A DNA stretch of 64,000 nt from Francisella uliginis (GCF_001895265.1 NZ_CP016796.1:1116001-1180000); one strand, 5' to 3'. Positions 27,195 through 36,769 are shown, numbered from the stretch's first letter. Notes: generated by a model from the sequence alone, not told the origin. Translations and numbers: made by a program.

Positions 27195-29534
27195 TTAAAT
27201 TACCTGAAATGTATTTGTAAACTTCCCATCAGAGCTATCACTAATGAAATATTCAAATTCACCTGGCTCATAGACGTATTTTAAATCATTATTATAGAAT
27301 TTAAGATCATTAACATCTAACTCAAATGTCACGGTCTTAGTTTGTCCTTTTTTCAAAAATACCTTTTTAAAAGCTTTTAGCTCTTTAACTGGAGGTGTAA
27401 TTGAACGTACTTTTTGATGGATATATAGTTGCAACACATCAGCACCATCATATTTACCAGTATTTGTAATATCAACTTTAATAATTAACTTATCACCCTT
27501 CTTAATAACTTGTTTATTCTGAATTGGTTTTGAAATATCAAATGTAGTATAGCTTAAACCATAGCCAAATGGATATAATGGCGAATTACAAACATCCATA
27601 TAATTAGAGTGATATTTCTCAAACCTACAACTATCTTTATTTGTTAAAGGTCTACCTGTATTTTTATGACTATAATAAATAGGAATTTGACCAACATCTC
27701 GAGGAAATGAAGCTGTTAGCTTACCTGACGGATTAACTTTACCAAATAATATATCTGCTATTGATAGTCCAGCTTCACTACCAAGGAACCATGCATCAAG
27801 TATAGCTGGGACAGTTTTGCTCTCTTGTGTTAAAACAAGAGGTCTTCCATTGAATAATACCAACACCACAGGCTTACCAGTTTTTAGTAATACATTAAGT
27901 AAATCTCTTTGAGCTTTAGGTATATCAATATGTGATCTACTAGTGCTTTCACCACTCATTTCTGCAGATTCACCTAATGCTGCTATTATAACATCAGATT
28001 TCTTAGCAATTTCTAAAGCTTGTTTTAATAACTGCTTTGAAGTTTCATTATTTCTACCTAAAGATTTACCAAACATTGTCGCATCTTTTTCAAAAGTTTT
28101 ACTGTAAGATAAATTACTACCTTTGGCATATAAAACTTTGCCCTGGTGCCCTATTTCATCTTTTACCCCTTCTAATAATGATATAGATTTATCTTGATCA
28201 GCAGTAATACTCCATGTTCCATCCATATTATTAGCTGCGTTAGCTAGAGGTCCAATTACAGCTATTGTTTGATATTTTTTCAAAGGTAACAAATTATTTT
28301 GATTTTTTAATAAAACCATGGACTCAGAACCAACTTTTCGCGCAAATTCTCTATGTTTTGCTGAGAAAATTACTTTTTTAGCATCTTTGGCATTAATATT
28401 TTTATATGGATTTTTGAATAATCCTAATTCAAATTTAGCTATTAGTATTCTCTTAACGGCTTTATCTATTTCAGCCATAGATATTTTACCTTCTTTTAAA
28501 GATTTTCTTAGAGTTGTAAGATAGCCATTACCTACCATATCCATATCAACGCCAGCATTTAATGCTTCAGCTGATACTTGTTGTAAGTTTTTACCAACTC
28601 CATGATTTATCATTTCTGGTATTCCCGTGTAATCAGAAACGACAAAGCCTTTAAAGCCCCATTGATCACGTAGTAGATCTGTCATTAACCATTTATTTTC
28701 AGTAGCTGGAATACCGTTAATATCATTAAAAGCTGCCATAACACTACCAGCACCAGCATCTATAGCCGCTTTATATGGAGGCAAGTACTGGTTATACATC
28801 TTAACTTTGCTCATATCTACAGTATTATAATCACGCCCTGCCTCAACAGCTCCGTATAATGCAAAATGCTTCACGCATGCAAGTAAACTTGTATTATCTG
28901 CTAAATCATTCATCTCATAGCCTCGTACCATAGCCTTAGCTATTTGACTACCTAAGTATGTATCTTCACCACTACTTTCAGCAATTCGCCCCCAACGTGG
29001 ATCTCTAGATATGTCAACCATTGGAGAGAATGTCCAGTTTATCCCTTGGCTACTTGCTTCTATTGCAGCTATTCGAGCAGTTTCTTGGATCATATCTAAA
29101 TCCCAACTAGTAGATAATCCTAGTGGAATTGGGAAAGTGGTTTTATAACCATGAATAATGTCCATACCAATCAAAAGAGGAATATGCAGACGAGTATCAT
29201 TTACAGCTATCTCTTGAGCTTTCTTTATATCTTCTGGAGATTTTAAATTAAATATCCCTCCAACTTTACCTTCTTTAATAAGTTTATAAAAATCCTGTTT
29301 TTTACTTACACCTGTAGTTGCTTGACCGCCATCAACAAGATTTAACTGTCCAAGTTTTTCCTCTAAAGTCATCTGTGATAATAATTTATCAGCTTGGCTT
29401 TCATATTTTTCTTCATTTATATTGTATATATTCTTATTAGATTGACTATCTTGTGACTTTTCACTAAAAATATCTGTAGTCGAACAAGATGTACAAATAC
29501 TTGCTATTATTGCCAAGGATAAAACTTTTTTCAT
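27195..29534 (-). CDS. bglX: Periplasmic beta-glucosidase BglX-like, lipoprotein (GH3)
   Basis: This 779-residue glycoside hydrolase family 3 enzyme has a lipoprotein signal (LAIIASICTSC) instead of a plain signal peptide. The catalytic barrel shows LLIGMDIIHGYKTTFPIPLG, ACVKHFALYGAVEAGRDYN and the nucleophile region GFVVSDYTGIPEMI. The second domain carries IIAALGESAEMSGES with a likely acid/base Glu, and a fibronectin III-like domain closes the protein (VTNTGKYDGADVLQLYI). Homologues release glucose from beta-linked gluco-oligosaccharides in the periplasm. The lipid anchor places this one on a membrane. The length agrees with E. coli BglX (765). Confidence 0.93.
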   Translation of the reverse strand: MKKVLSLAIIASICTSCSTTDIFSEKSQDSQSNKNIYNINEEKYESQADKLLSQMTLEEKLGQLNLVDGGQATTGVSKKQDFYKLIKEGKVGGIFNLKSPEDIKKAQEIAVNDTRLHIPLLIGMDIIHGYKTTFPIPLGLSTSWDLDMIQETARIAAIEASSQGINWTFSPMVDISRDPRWGRIAESSGEDTYLGSQIAKAMVRGYEMNDLADNTSLLACVKHFALYGAVEAGRDYNTVDMSKVKMYNQYLPPYKAAIDAGAGSVMAAFNDINGIPATENKWLMTDLLRDQWGFKGFVVSDYTGIPEMINHGVGKNLQQVSAEALNAGVDMDMVGNGYLTTLRKSLKEGKISMAEIDKAVKRILIAKFELGLFKNPYKNINAKDAKKVIFSAKHREFARKVGSESMVLLKNQNNLLPLKKYQTIAVIGPLANAANNMDGTWSITADQDKSISLLEGVKDEIGHQGKVLYAKGSNLSYSKTFEKDATMFGKSLGRNNETSKQLLKQALEIAKKSDVIIAALGESAEMSGESTSRSHIDIPKAQRDLLNVLLKTGKPVVLVLFNGRPLVLTQESKTVPAILDAWFLGSEAGLSIADILFGKVNPSGKLTASFPRDVGQIPIYYSHKNTGRPLTNKDSCRFEKYHSNYMDVCNSPLYPFGYGLSYTTFDISKPIQNKQVIKKGDKLIIKVDITNTGKYDGADVLQLYIHQKVRSITPPVKELKAFKKVFLKKGQTKTVTFELDVNDLKFYNNDLKYVYEPGEFEYFISDSSDGKFTNTFQVI

Positions 29535-29662
29535 ATACTTTTGAATATTTATCAGTTTAGTAATATTAATAATAGCAAAAAAATAATTTCTATAATCAAA
29601 AAATCTTTCTTTAAATATAAATATTATGGATAATCAAAATAAAAACATAAATAGTTTAAAAT

Positions 29663-31018
29663 ATGAGTGATAACCAAAATACATTAAAAAGAGATATCTT
29701 AGCTCGCCATATAGTAATGATATCTTTAGGTGGGACTATTTCTGCAAGTTTTTTCTTAGGTATTGGAAGTATTCTTAATTCAGTTGGTGCTTTTGGCACA
29801 GTATTAGGATTTTTCCTAGGTGGTGTAATTATGATGCTAGTAATGATAAGCCTTGCTGAAATGTCTATAGAAATGCCAATAAGTGGTTCATTTCAAGCTT
29901 ATGCTACTAGATTTATATCTCCATATTCAGGCTTTCTAACAGGCTGGCTATATTTACTTAACTGGTTAACTGCAGCTGCAGGAGGCTTGGTTGCAGCTGG
30001 TATTATCTGTCATAATTTCTATCCTGGAATTACTGTTTGGCAATTCTGTCTTGCCATAATAATTATTGTTAGTCTGTTAAATTTATGTACGGTAAAGGTT
30101 TTTGCTGAAATTGAGTTTTGGCTTTCTGCGATAAAAATCATCACCATATTAGTTTTTATAGTTATCGGAATTGCAATTATAACTGGCTTTTTACATTCAA
30201 ATAAGCCTATATCTGGGTTAGTTAACTTCTATGCTAACGGGTTATTTCCTAATGGTTTTAAAGCATTTTTATTTGGATTAGTAATAATAGTATGTACATT
30301 TCAAGGTGCTGAATTAGTCGGTATAGCTGCCGGAGAAACAAAAGATCCAGAGAAAAATATTCGTAAAGCAATAAAAAGTGTTGCTGTACGTATACTTCTA
30401 TTTTTTGTATTTTCATCATTTATAATTGCTTATATTATCCCATATAAAGATTCAGGAGTTGAAAATACTCCATTTATAACTGTACTGCAATTAGTAAATA
30501 TAAAATATGTCGATACTATAATGCAACTAGTGATTCTAACAGCAAGTTTATCAGCAGTTAATTCATGCTTTTATACATGTGCAAGATTAATGTGGTCAAT
30601 GGCTCAAGAGAATCAAGCTCCAAAAATCTTTGCTAAAATAAGTAAAAAGCAAGTTCCTATCTATGGAGTTCTATTCGTTGCTATTCTATCTTGTTTCTGC
30701 TTAATCACTAAATTTATAGGAGCTTCAAAAGTATTTATTTTAATAGTATCATCATCAGGTATGGTCGGCTGTATGATATGGATTATAATTAGTCTGTGTC
30801 ATATATATTTTAGAAAATCTTTATCAGAAGAACAAGTTAAAAAATTAAAGTTTAAAGCTTGGGCTTTTCCTATAATTCCATATTTAAGTATATTGTTTAA
30901 CTCTTGTGTAATTTTAGGTATGTTCTGGGATCCAGATCAAAGAATGGTTGTTTACTCAGGTATAATATTAATAGTTATATTTTCAATTTTATATATGAAA
31001 TATAATAAACCATCCTAG
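29663..31018 (+). CDS. Amino-acid permease (APC superfamily)
   Basis: This 451-residue protein has about 12 transmembrane segments with the APC signature GGTISASFFLGIGSIL in helix 1 and SLAEMSIEMPISGSFQAYATRF after helix 2. Further conserved points are FQGAELVGIAAGETKDPEKNIRKAI in helix 6 and its loop. This matches the LysP/AroP/GabP-type amino-acid transporter group, which imports amino acids with protons. The specific substrate is not readable from sequence. It is divergent from bglX, with 128 bp between them, and its end faces a repeat element at 31125. Confidence 0.9.
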   Translation: MSDNQNTLKRDILARHIVMISLGGTISASFFLGIGSILNSVGAFGTVLGFFLGGVIMMLVMISLAEMSIEMPISGSFQAYATRFISPYSGFLTGWLYLLNWLTAAAGGLVAAGIICHNFYPGITVWQFCLAIIIIVSLLNLCTVKVFAEIEFWLSAIKIITILVFIVIGIAIITGFLHSNKPISGLVNFYANGLFPNGFKAFLFGLVIIVCTFQGAELVGIAAGETKDPEKNIRKAIKSVAVRILLFFVFSSFIIAYIIPYKDSGVENTPFITVLQLVNIKYVDTIMQLVILTASLSAVNSCFYTCARLMWSMAQENQAPKIFAKISKKQVPIYGVLFVAILSCFCLITKFIGASKVFILIVSSSGMVGCMIWIIISLCHIYFRKSLSEEQVKKLKFKAWAFPIIPYLSILFNSCVILGMFWDPDQRMVVYSGIILIVIFSILYMKYNKPS

Positions 31019-31124
31019 ATAAATTTATTTTAAACTCGATAAATGCTAACACTATTTAATGATTTAATAACTTTAAGCTGTAAAAATAATATAGTCAATC
31101 CAATTGTATTGTGTACTTTTAAAC

Positions 31125-31196
31125 GGTCATCCTGAACTTGGTTCAGGATCTCTTCACTTTGGCTAGGAGATTCCGGATCAAGTCCGGAATGACAGG
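31125..31196. repeat. REP/MITE-like palindromic repeat element, copy 1
   Basis: Two hairpins lie side by side: one arm contains TCCTGAACTTGGTTCAGGA (31129-31147), the other TCCGGATCAAGTCCGGA (31172-31188). The outer ends GGTCAT and ATGACA are also complementary in part, so the whole 72 bp can fold as one long imperfect stem in which each arm is itself a palindrome. It lies in the 313-bp gap between the permease and the FUSC-like gene, and its GC content is far above its surroundings. The core AGATT..TCAAG..AATGAC is shared with the element at 49435-49519. No transposase is nearby. Confidence 0.75.
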
Positions 31197-31331
31197 TTTT
31201 ATTTTACATAAGTCATTCGGATTAACTATAACTAGCCATGGTTTTATTTACTAAACCCAAGAATAATCTTCCTATAAATAATCCTATTAATTTATTTTTT
31301 ATTATTAAACTAATTATTGTACCTTTGTTAA

Positions 31332-32342
31332 CTAAGATAACCTCAAAATTAATTTTAAATATCTAGAAGATATTATTATGATAGCAACAATGATTACTCC
31401 AATTACAGTATATATAAGCCTTGAAACACTAATGTCATATCCAGACATATGTGCTAGTTTTAATAACATCGCGATAAAAATAGTCAGAAAGAATACATAG
31501 CTACCATAATGCTTGATGATACAACAAATTGTGAAGAATGTGGTTATAAATAGTATTAACCAAATGATATATGGATTAAATAAATATATAGCTAATGGTA
31601 TAGCAAATAATGACCCGATTAAAGTACCTATTAACCTATGTTTAATAGCTGTTGAAGACCTAATAACATCAGGTTTAAAAATTAATAATACAGTCATTGG
31701 TATCCAATAACCTATTTCAATATTAAAGTATATCGAAATGAAATTCCCAATTATTAAACCTAATGAAAGACTTATAGCATATAATGTTGATTCAACGTCA
31801 GGAATAATTTTTATTGATCGCTGATCATTTATATATGTTATTTTCACTTTTTTTGCCATAGAGATAAATAATAAAATAAAAATTATGGCTCCAATAAAAG
31901 TTAAGCTACTTATTATTAATGAGTCTAAAATATCATTATTAAAACCAGTGCCAATAACATACATATCAGCAACAAAAAGAACTCCATTAGCAAATACTAA
32001 GTCTGACTTTGCCGTATATCCTACCAAAAATGCAAATGCTAATAATATAAGGGAGCTTATAACTAAATCATTAGAATAATAGCTACCCAAAGCTATAGCT
32101 AAACTCATTAAGATAGAAAACATTACTCCAACATATAATCTAAATTTAATAGAGTGATCTCGTATTGATACTTGATGAAGAGTTGCAACAAAACACCCTA
32201 ATGCTGCAAATAGACCATATATATTATGAGGATCAAATATAACTTGGTATGCTGTAAAAAGCCCTATTGTTGAAGAAGCTGATACTCCCAAAATTAAGCT
32301 TGTCTTTTTTAGACAAATAAATTTACTTAACAATTTTATCAC
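31332..32342 (-). CDS. FUSC-like inner-membrane protein
   Basis: This 336-residue protein has about ten hydrophobic segments in two sets separated by a short cytosolic linker near residues 165-185. The second set contains YWIPMTVLLIFKPDVIRSSTAIKHRLIGTLIGSLFA, the typical FUSC/YccS block (WxxxTxxxxxxPxxxxTxxRxxxRxxGTxxG). Proteins of this superfamily (AaeB, YccS, fusaric-acid resistance) are thought to act in efflux of aromatic or organic acids. It is shorter than the full-length AaeB or YccS proteins and has no large cytoplasmic domain, so only the membrane core is present. Substrate unknown. It stands alone between the repeat element and a lipoprotein gene. Confidence 0.75.
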   Translation of the reverse strand: MIKLLSKFICLKKTSLILGVSASSTIGLFTAYQVIFDPHNIYGLFAALGCFVATLHQVSIRDHSIKFRLYVGVMFSILMSLAIALGSYYSNDLVISSLILLAFAFLVGYTAKSDLVFANGVLFVADMYVIGTGFNNDILDSLIISSLTFIGAIIFILLFISMAKKVKITYINDQRSIKIIPDVESTLYAISLSLGLIIGNFISIYFNIEIGYWIPMTVLLIFKPDVIRSSTAIKHRLIGTLIGSLFAIPLAIYLFNPYIIWLILFITTFFTICCIIKHYGSYVFFLTIFIAMLLKLAHMSGYDISVSRLIYTVIGVIIVAIIIISSRYLKLILRLS

Positions 32343-32406
32343 TACATTTGGATAAATAAATCTTTCCTAAATTATATATCTATTTTCTAAAATTAGCTTA
32401 TATTAT

Positions 32407-33828
32407 CTAAAAAATAAAATAATAAATCTTTTTAAATTTACCAATATCAACAATCCATAATAAAGTTGTTTTTCCTTGTTTGACATCTATTTTTTGGCGA
32501 ATATTATTTACCTGTATTGTATAATTTCCACTATCAAGTTCTTGTTCAAACAAATCAACACTATTTGGTATCAATAACCAGCTTCTTAAATCTGCTCGTT
32601 TTGGATCTGTTTTTGAAAGATTAAATTTCAAATGACTCCCAAGTAATCCACCTAGTGCAAATCCTTTATCAAAATCATGTTTAACAGCTTCTATCAGAAC
32701 ATTCTGTGTAATAACCTTAGGATATTCTTCAACTAAAGATTTAATAGCAAAAAGAGTACCATCAAGAAGAGTTTCTGAATAGGTATCAACTAGCACTCTA
32801 CTTCCTGCAGAAATAGAAACTTTTTTAGGTCCAAAAAAGTGATAATTTGTCTTATAAATTGGAAACTCTATTTTCTTTACACCAACATCTCCTAAATCTA
32901 AAGGAACTTTTTCTGACTTTCTTACATTTACTAGACCTTGCTCATAAAATACAACTACTCTACCCATTCCCATAGGAAAAGGAGATGTCTGACTAGCTAT
33001 TGCAGATCTAAACTCATTTGCAGTTTGATTAAGGTACTTATTACCAACAGTATAATTTTGAGCCTTTGATAAATCAGATGCTGCTTTTTGATAATTTTTA
33101 GAAACAACAGACTCTAATATAGCTTTTAAGTAATAACTCATAGGGTTTCCATATGAGTTAGGTATTCTTCTTGAAAATTTTATCATCTGATTTAAAGCTT
33201 TAAAATTTTCGATACCAAGTATTTTGTCACTTATATCATTTTCTTTGAAACTTTTTTTTCCAAGCTCTTTCATTCCATCATTAAGAACTTGTTGTTGGTT
33301 ATACCAAATACTTGCATTATCTAAATTATTTAAAGATTTTAAAGCTTCTTTAAGATTATTAGTCTTCAAATAATTCAATGCCTGATATGTATACAAAAAA
33401 GTTATCTCATAATCAGGGATGTTATATGCTGATTTAATATCATAATAACTATAAGTATCTTTACTTAACAATATTGACTTGGTTTTTTTAAGTAATTCTT
33501 TTTTATTTGTTGGTACGGATTTTAATGCTTCATTATAAGATTTTATTGAGTCTTGATATTTATTATCAAGCTGTAAAAGTCGACCTGTTTCAAGATCATT
33601 TAAATTTTTTAATTCTTTAGCAGTTCCTATTTGGCTATTTTGGCTAATAGCTTCTTGTAAGTTAGACTCGATAATATCTTTACGCACTGAAGTAAATATC
33701 CAAGGATAATTAGTAGATGCAAATTCAAGGTTTGTTTTATCTTTTTTAACATCTTTAGAGACACTACTACAACTACTTAAAGCTAGCAAAGAACAAGATA
33801 ATAGTAAGAACTTTCTAATTTTCTTCAT
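32407..33828 (-). CDS. COG3014-like lipoprotein with TPR-type repeats
   Basis: From the ATG at 33826-33828 the product is 473 residues: MKKIRKFLLLSCSLLALSSC is a clear lipoprotein signal. An upstream in-frame ATG at 33867 would put 13 extra residues before it and is rejected. The N-terminal half is helical with TPR-like spacing (LQLDNKYQDSIKSYNEAL, YLKTNNLKEALKSLNNL). The C-terminal half has GMGRVVVFYEQGLVNVRKSEK and a beta-rich end. This matches the uncharacterised COG3014 lipoproteins. Its start overlaps the end of the M15 peptidase gene by 14 bp, so the two are translationally linked. Function unknown; a role at the cell envelope is inferred. Confidence 0.75.
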   Translation of the reverse strand: MKKIRKFLLLSCSLLALSSCSSVSKDVKKDKTNLEFASTNYPWIFTSVRKDIIESNLQEAISQNSQIGTAKELKNLNDLETGRLLQLDNKYQDSIKSYNEALKSVPTNKKELLKKTKSILLSKDTYSYYDIKSAYNIPDYEITFLYTYQALNYLKTNNLKEALKSLNNLDNASIWYNQQQVLNDGMKELGKKSFKENDISDKILGIENFKALNQMIKFSRRIPNSYGNPMSYYLKAILESVVSKNYQKAASDLSKAQNYTVGNKYLNQTANEFRSAIASQTSPFPMGMGRVVVFYEQGLVNVRKSEKVPLDLGDVGVKKIEFPIYKTNYHFFGPKKVSISAGSRVLVDTYSETLLDGTLFAIKSLVEEYPKVITQNVLIEAVKHDFDKGFALGGLLGSHLKFNLSKTDPKRADLRSWLLIPNSVDLFEQELDSGNYTIQVNNIRQKIDVKQGKTTLLWIVDIGKFKKIYYFIF

Positions 33829-34288
33829 TTTGATAACACCAGTGCCAAGGTTCATAAATAAAACCATATTTATTATTCGGTGGAAAACTCATCTTGAAAC
33901 CAAACTTATAAGCATTCTCTGTTAACCATTTAAAAGCTTGTGTCTTTTCAAAATCTTCTGTTAAAACTTCTTTTTCTCCAGTCGTAGTTAGATCTATAGC
34001 TCTACCAGTATGATGCTCGCTTTGTCCAGCTAAAGCATTTACTTTACTTATTTGCTCAAGAGTCTGCCCATTAGCTAATTTTCTATCAATAATTTTTTGC
34101 TGATATTCATAGCTTCTAAAGCCTGATACTATAAATAGTTCTATTTTGTCTACTTTAGCAGCCTCTTGAAGGGCAAGCCAAGCTTTATATGTGGCTTTTT
34201 CTAAAAACAAATCTCTATCAAAAAAATCTTTACCAGCTAAGGTAAGCTCACTACTTTTAGCCTCTAGAAATATTATCTTTTCTACCAT
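33815..34288 (-). CDS. M15-family D-Ala-D-Ala carboxypeptidase-like protein
   Basis: This 157-residue protein is a compact M15B (VanY/LdcB-type) zinc peptidase domain. It has SGFRSYEYQQKII, the zinc-binding SEHHTGRAIDLTT with His and Asp ligands, and EPWHWCY near the end with the catalytic Glu and last His. Such enzymes trim the terminal D-alanine (or act on tetrapeptides) of peptidoglycan stems. No signal peptide or membrane anchor is visible from this start, which is unusual for a wall enzyme. It may act in the cytosol on recycled muropeptides, or an export signal is missing. It overlaps dnaQ by 7 bp upstream and the lipoprotein gene by 14 bp downstream, so all three form one operon. Confidence 0.85.
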   Translation of the reverse strand: MVEKIIFLEAKSSELTLAGKDFFDRDLFLEKATYKAWLALQEAAKVDKIELFIVSGFRSYEYQQKIIDRKLANGQTLEQISKVNALAGQSEHHTGRAIDLTTTGEKEVLTEDFEKTQAFKWLTENAYKFGFKMSFPPNNKYGFIYEPWHWCYQNEEN

Positions 34289-34974
34289 ATATTGTCTTCT
34301 TGTAGTTTTAATATATTTTTTAAATATTCCTGATGTTCATTAATATTTTTAACAGTTTCATCTGCTCTGCGTAAATTCAATTTACTAAGGTCAATATCAA
34401 TATTATTTTTACTTGCTTTTTTCGCTGTTTGTAGTGTCAAGTTAGTTTGTCCACCTGTCATTGCAAGATATACATCAGCTAATAACTCACTATCTAGTAA
34501 AGCTCCGTGAAATGTACGATGATCATTTCTTATCTGATATCTCTTACATAAAGCATCAAGATTGTTTTTTTGTAACGGATGTTTCTTCCTAGCAATCTCT
34601 AAACTATCGATAATTTTTGCAACATGATTTTCTAACGTTCCATACTTATTATCTTTTAGTAGCCCAAGCTCCCAATTTATAAAAGGTACATCAAAGGCAG
34701 CATTATGAATAATAACTTCAGAGTCCTTCAAAAATTCAATCATTTCATCAGCTTTGTCTTCAAAAAGAGGCTTATCTGATAAAAAATCATTTGTTAAGCC
34801 ATGAATAGCTAAGGCCCCTGCTTCTACCTCATAATTTGGATTACAATAAAAATGTAGCGTATTACCCGTTATTCTTCTATCAATAGCCTCTACAGCTCCA
34901 AACTCGATAATTCTATTACCAATTTTATAATCAAAACCTGTTGTTTCTGTATCTATAAAAACTTGTCTAGACAT
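34282..34974 (-). CDS. dnaQ: DNA polymerase III epsilon subunit (proofreading exonuclease)
   Basis: This 230-residue DEDDh exonuclease shows the three Exo motifs: FIDTETTGFD at residues 5-14, HNAAFDVPFIN near residue 90, and HRTFHGALLDSELLADVYL near residue 150. In the last, His and Asp complete the active site. The C-terminal part after about 175 corresponds to the tail that binds the alpha subunit. It removes misincorporated bases during replication. Length is close to E. coli DnaQ (243). It is the first gene of an overlapping set with the M15 peptidase and the COG3014 lipoprotein, an association with no obvious functional logic. Confidence 0.95.
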   Translation of the reverse strand: MSRQVFIDTETTGFDYKIGNRIIEFGAVEAIDRRITGNTLHFYCNPNYEVEAGALAIHGLTNDFLSDKPLFEDKADEMIEFLKDSEVIIHNAAFDVPFINWELGLLKDNKYGTLENHVAKIIDSLEIARKKHPLQKNNLDALCKRYQIRNDHRTFHGALLDSELLADVYLAMTGGQTNLTLQTAKKASKNNIDIDLSKLNLRRADETVKNINEHQEYLKNILKLQEDNIW

Positions 34975-35025
34975 TAATATATTTACTCAGAAAAAATCTA
35001 TGTTAGTAATTATACCAATAGATCA

Positions 35026-36537
35026 TTATAAATATAATGTATAGTCTAAAGAAATATAATTTTGTCTTTCATTAAAATGCGTACTGCTTGAATTAATATT
35101 TGTGTAATCTAGCCCAATCCATGAACCATAAAAAATATTATATCTAAAACCAGCACCATACTGATAAGAATAATTATCTGTATTTTGAAGAATCTGTGAA
35201 TAATCAACATAAGGAATAAGCCTTTTATTAAATACTGTCGCAGTATAACTAAGCTGAGTTGACCATGATGCAACCACCCCTCCAGAACCTAAAAATCCAT
35301 CATATATCAAATTAGCACTTGGTCTTACAGAACCAAAGAATGGTACACCAGCAATATTTTTTGGACTAACAGAAGAGGAATTGTTGATTCCTCCTACACC
35401 TGTATCTGTAATAAGAGCTTCTGCTTCAAAGTTTATATCTGAAATTGCTAAACCATAGTTTACATCAAAAGCCCCAACATCACCTCCATTAGCAGTTTGA
35501 AAACCAGAAACATTTGAATATGCTGCCCCAAAGAACTGGTAATCACCTACATTATCCATTTGATAAATATATTTAGCATTTAGACTAAACCCAACACCAC
35601 TTTCACTTCCAGCATTTGTAGCACCAAAATAACTATCTGGATTGGCATCTAGTATTACTGCATTTAGATGTAAATCTTGAGTATGATACGAGAGGTTAAT
35701 ATTCCCACCAGCTTGCATAAAGTATGTGCGCGTTAAGGTTGGGACATAGTTAGAAACAATATCAAAGTTACCAAACATCACTGTTGAATTGGCAACATAG
35801 CCGAAAAATGGACTCTCTGATAAGTTACCAACAATCAGGTATATTGTATTTGGAGTAACATTAAAGCCATCACCATGATCTTGATAAAGTGTAAATCCAA
35901 GCAAGGCACTAAACCACTTAGATATTGTTGAAGCTGCATAAGCATTTACAGCGTATGAAAATTCTTTATTTTCCCCTCCTTGAGGAACTTGATTTAATCT
36001 ATACCAATCAAGCAAAGCTACTTTAGCACCGAAATAGATATAATCATCATCTAAAATGCCCTGCTCTCTAGCCTGAAGCATAAACAAAGGATCACCAGTA
36101 TCTTGCTGGGTGTTTAACATTGCGTGAGAAAAAGTCTCACTAACACGAAAACCGTTAAAAAAGGAAGTCTTTATAGCATTATAATTTAGTGCCTGATTAA
36201 TTTTGTTATCAATACTTTTTTTCGCAACAGCTCGTTTTTCACTATCAGTCAGTGCCTCACCCTCTTTTACTGCTAAATCTTGAATTGCTTGCTGAGCAGC
36301 TTTTTCTTGTTGCTTATCTTTCTGCTTATTACTTAAAGGAGCTATATTAGCCATAAAATCTTCGTTAGGAAAAACTCGTCTAAAAGCATTTGATTCTAAT
36401 TCTCTCAGAGAGTTAGGAGAATATTGATTACTAGGTTCTGATGAACTATTATTATTTTGAGTTATATCATCTGCCAAAGATACATTAGATATAAAAAATA
36501 TTAGAGAAATATTTAATACAATAATCTTTTTAAGCAT
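35026..36537 (-). CDS. Outer-membrane beta-barrel, LbtU/FslE (DUF3573)-like, copy 1
   Basis: This 503-residue protein has a signal peptide (IIVLNISLIFFISNVSLAD). A low-complexity, then coiled and charged N-terminal section (about 20-115) contains VKEGEALTDSEKRAVAKK. A barrel of alternating strands follows, beginning near HAMLNTQQDTGDPLFMLQA and ending with an aromatic strand (ISLDYTLYL), the usual C-terminal targeting signal for insertion. It is clearly paralogous to 37164-38534: both share the LLNTQQ(D/E)T block, the TLTRxYFMQ(A/S)GGN segment and AAYSNVSGFQ/T. In Francisella such proteins include FslE and FupA, which take up ferric siderophore or iron. Iron transport is possible here but not shown; assignment to that family is from recalled features. 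Confidence 0.75.
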   Translation of the reverse strand: MLKKIIVLNISLIFFISNVSLADDITQNNNSSSEPSNQYSPNSLRELESNAFRRVFPNEDFMANIAPLSNKQKDKQQEKAAQQAIQDLAVKEGEALTDSEKRAVAKKSIDNKINQALNYNAIKTSFFNGFRVSETFSHAMLNTQQDTGDPLFMLQAREQGILDDDYIYFGAKVALLDWYRLNQVPQGGENKEFSYAVNAYAASTISKWFSALLGFTLYQDHGDGFNVTPNTIYLIVGNLSESPFFGYVANSTVMFGNFDIVSNYVPTLTRTYFMQAGGNINLSYHTQDLHLNAVILDANPDSYFGATNAGSESGVGFSLNAKYIYQMDNVGDYQFFGAAYSNVSGFQTANGGDVGAFDVNYGLAISDINFEAEALITDTGVGGINNSSSVSPKNIAGVPFFGSVRPSANLIYDGFLGSGGVVASWSTQLSYTATVFNKRLIPYVDYSQILQNTDNYSYQYGAGFRYNIFYGSWIGLDYTNINSSSTHFNERQNYISLDYTLYL

Positions 36538-36547
36538 GATTTTACAT

Positions 36548-36760
36548 TTATTTTAAGCTAGAGTTACTATTAGCACTGATAATATTAACAATTTGTTTAT
36601 GACTTAGAGCCTCTCCTTCTTGCATTTCAATATCATCAATTAAGTTTGATTTGCTTTTTGAAACACTTATATCTTTGCCATTATCATCTAATATATATGC
36701 GTAGCACAAACTAAAAATAGCTATTAATAATACTAAGAATAAAACTCTCTCAAGCTTCAT
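36548..36760 (-). CDS. Small exported protein, 70 residues, resembling the N-terminus of the neighbouring barrels
   Basis: The product begins with a hydrophobic signal or anchor (ERVLFLVLLIAIFSLCYAYIL). A short polar tail contains MQEGEALSHKQIVNI. That tail resembles VKEGEALTDSEKRAV in the 503-residue barrel and EEFEGESISS in the 456-residue barrel, both at the end of their N-terminal periplasmic sections. It lies 10 bp upstream of the first barrel gene and 9 bp downstream of the zinc-ribbon gene, so it is probably in the same transcript. It could be a remnant of a barrel gene that lost its C-terminus, or a small partner protein. It has a normal stop and no internal breaks. Confidence 0.6.
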   Translation of the reverse strand: MKLERVLFLVLLIAIFSLCYAYILDDNGKDISVSKSKSNLIDDIEMQEGEALSHKQIVNIISANSNSSLK

Positions 36761-36769
36761 ACTATTTCA

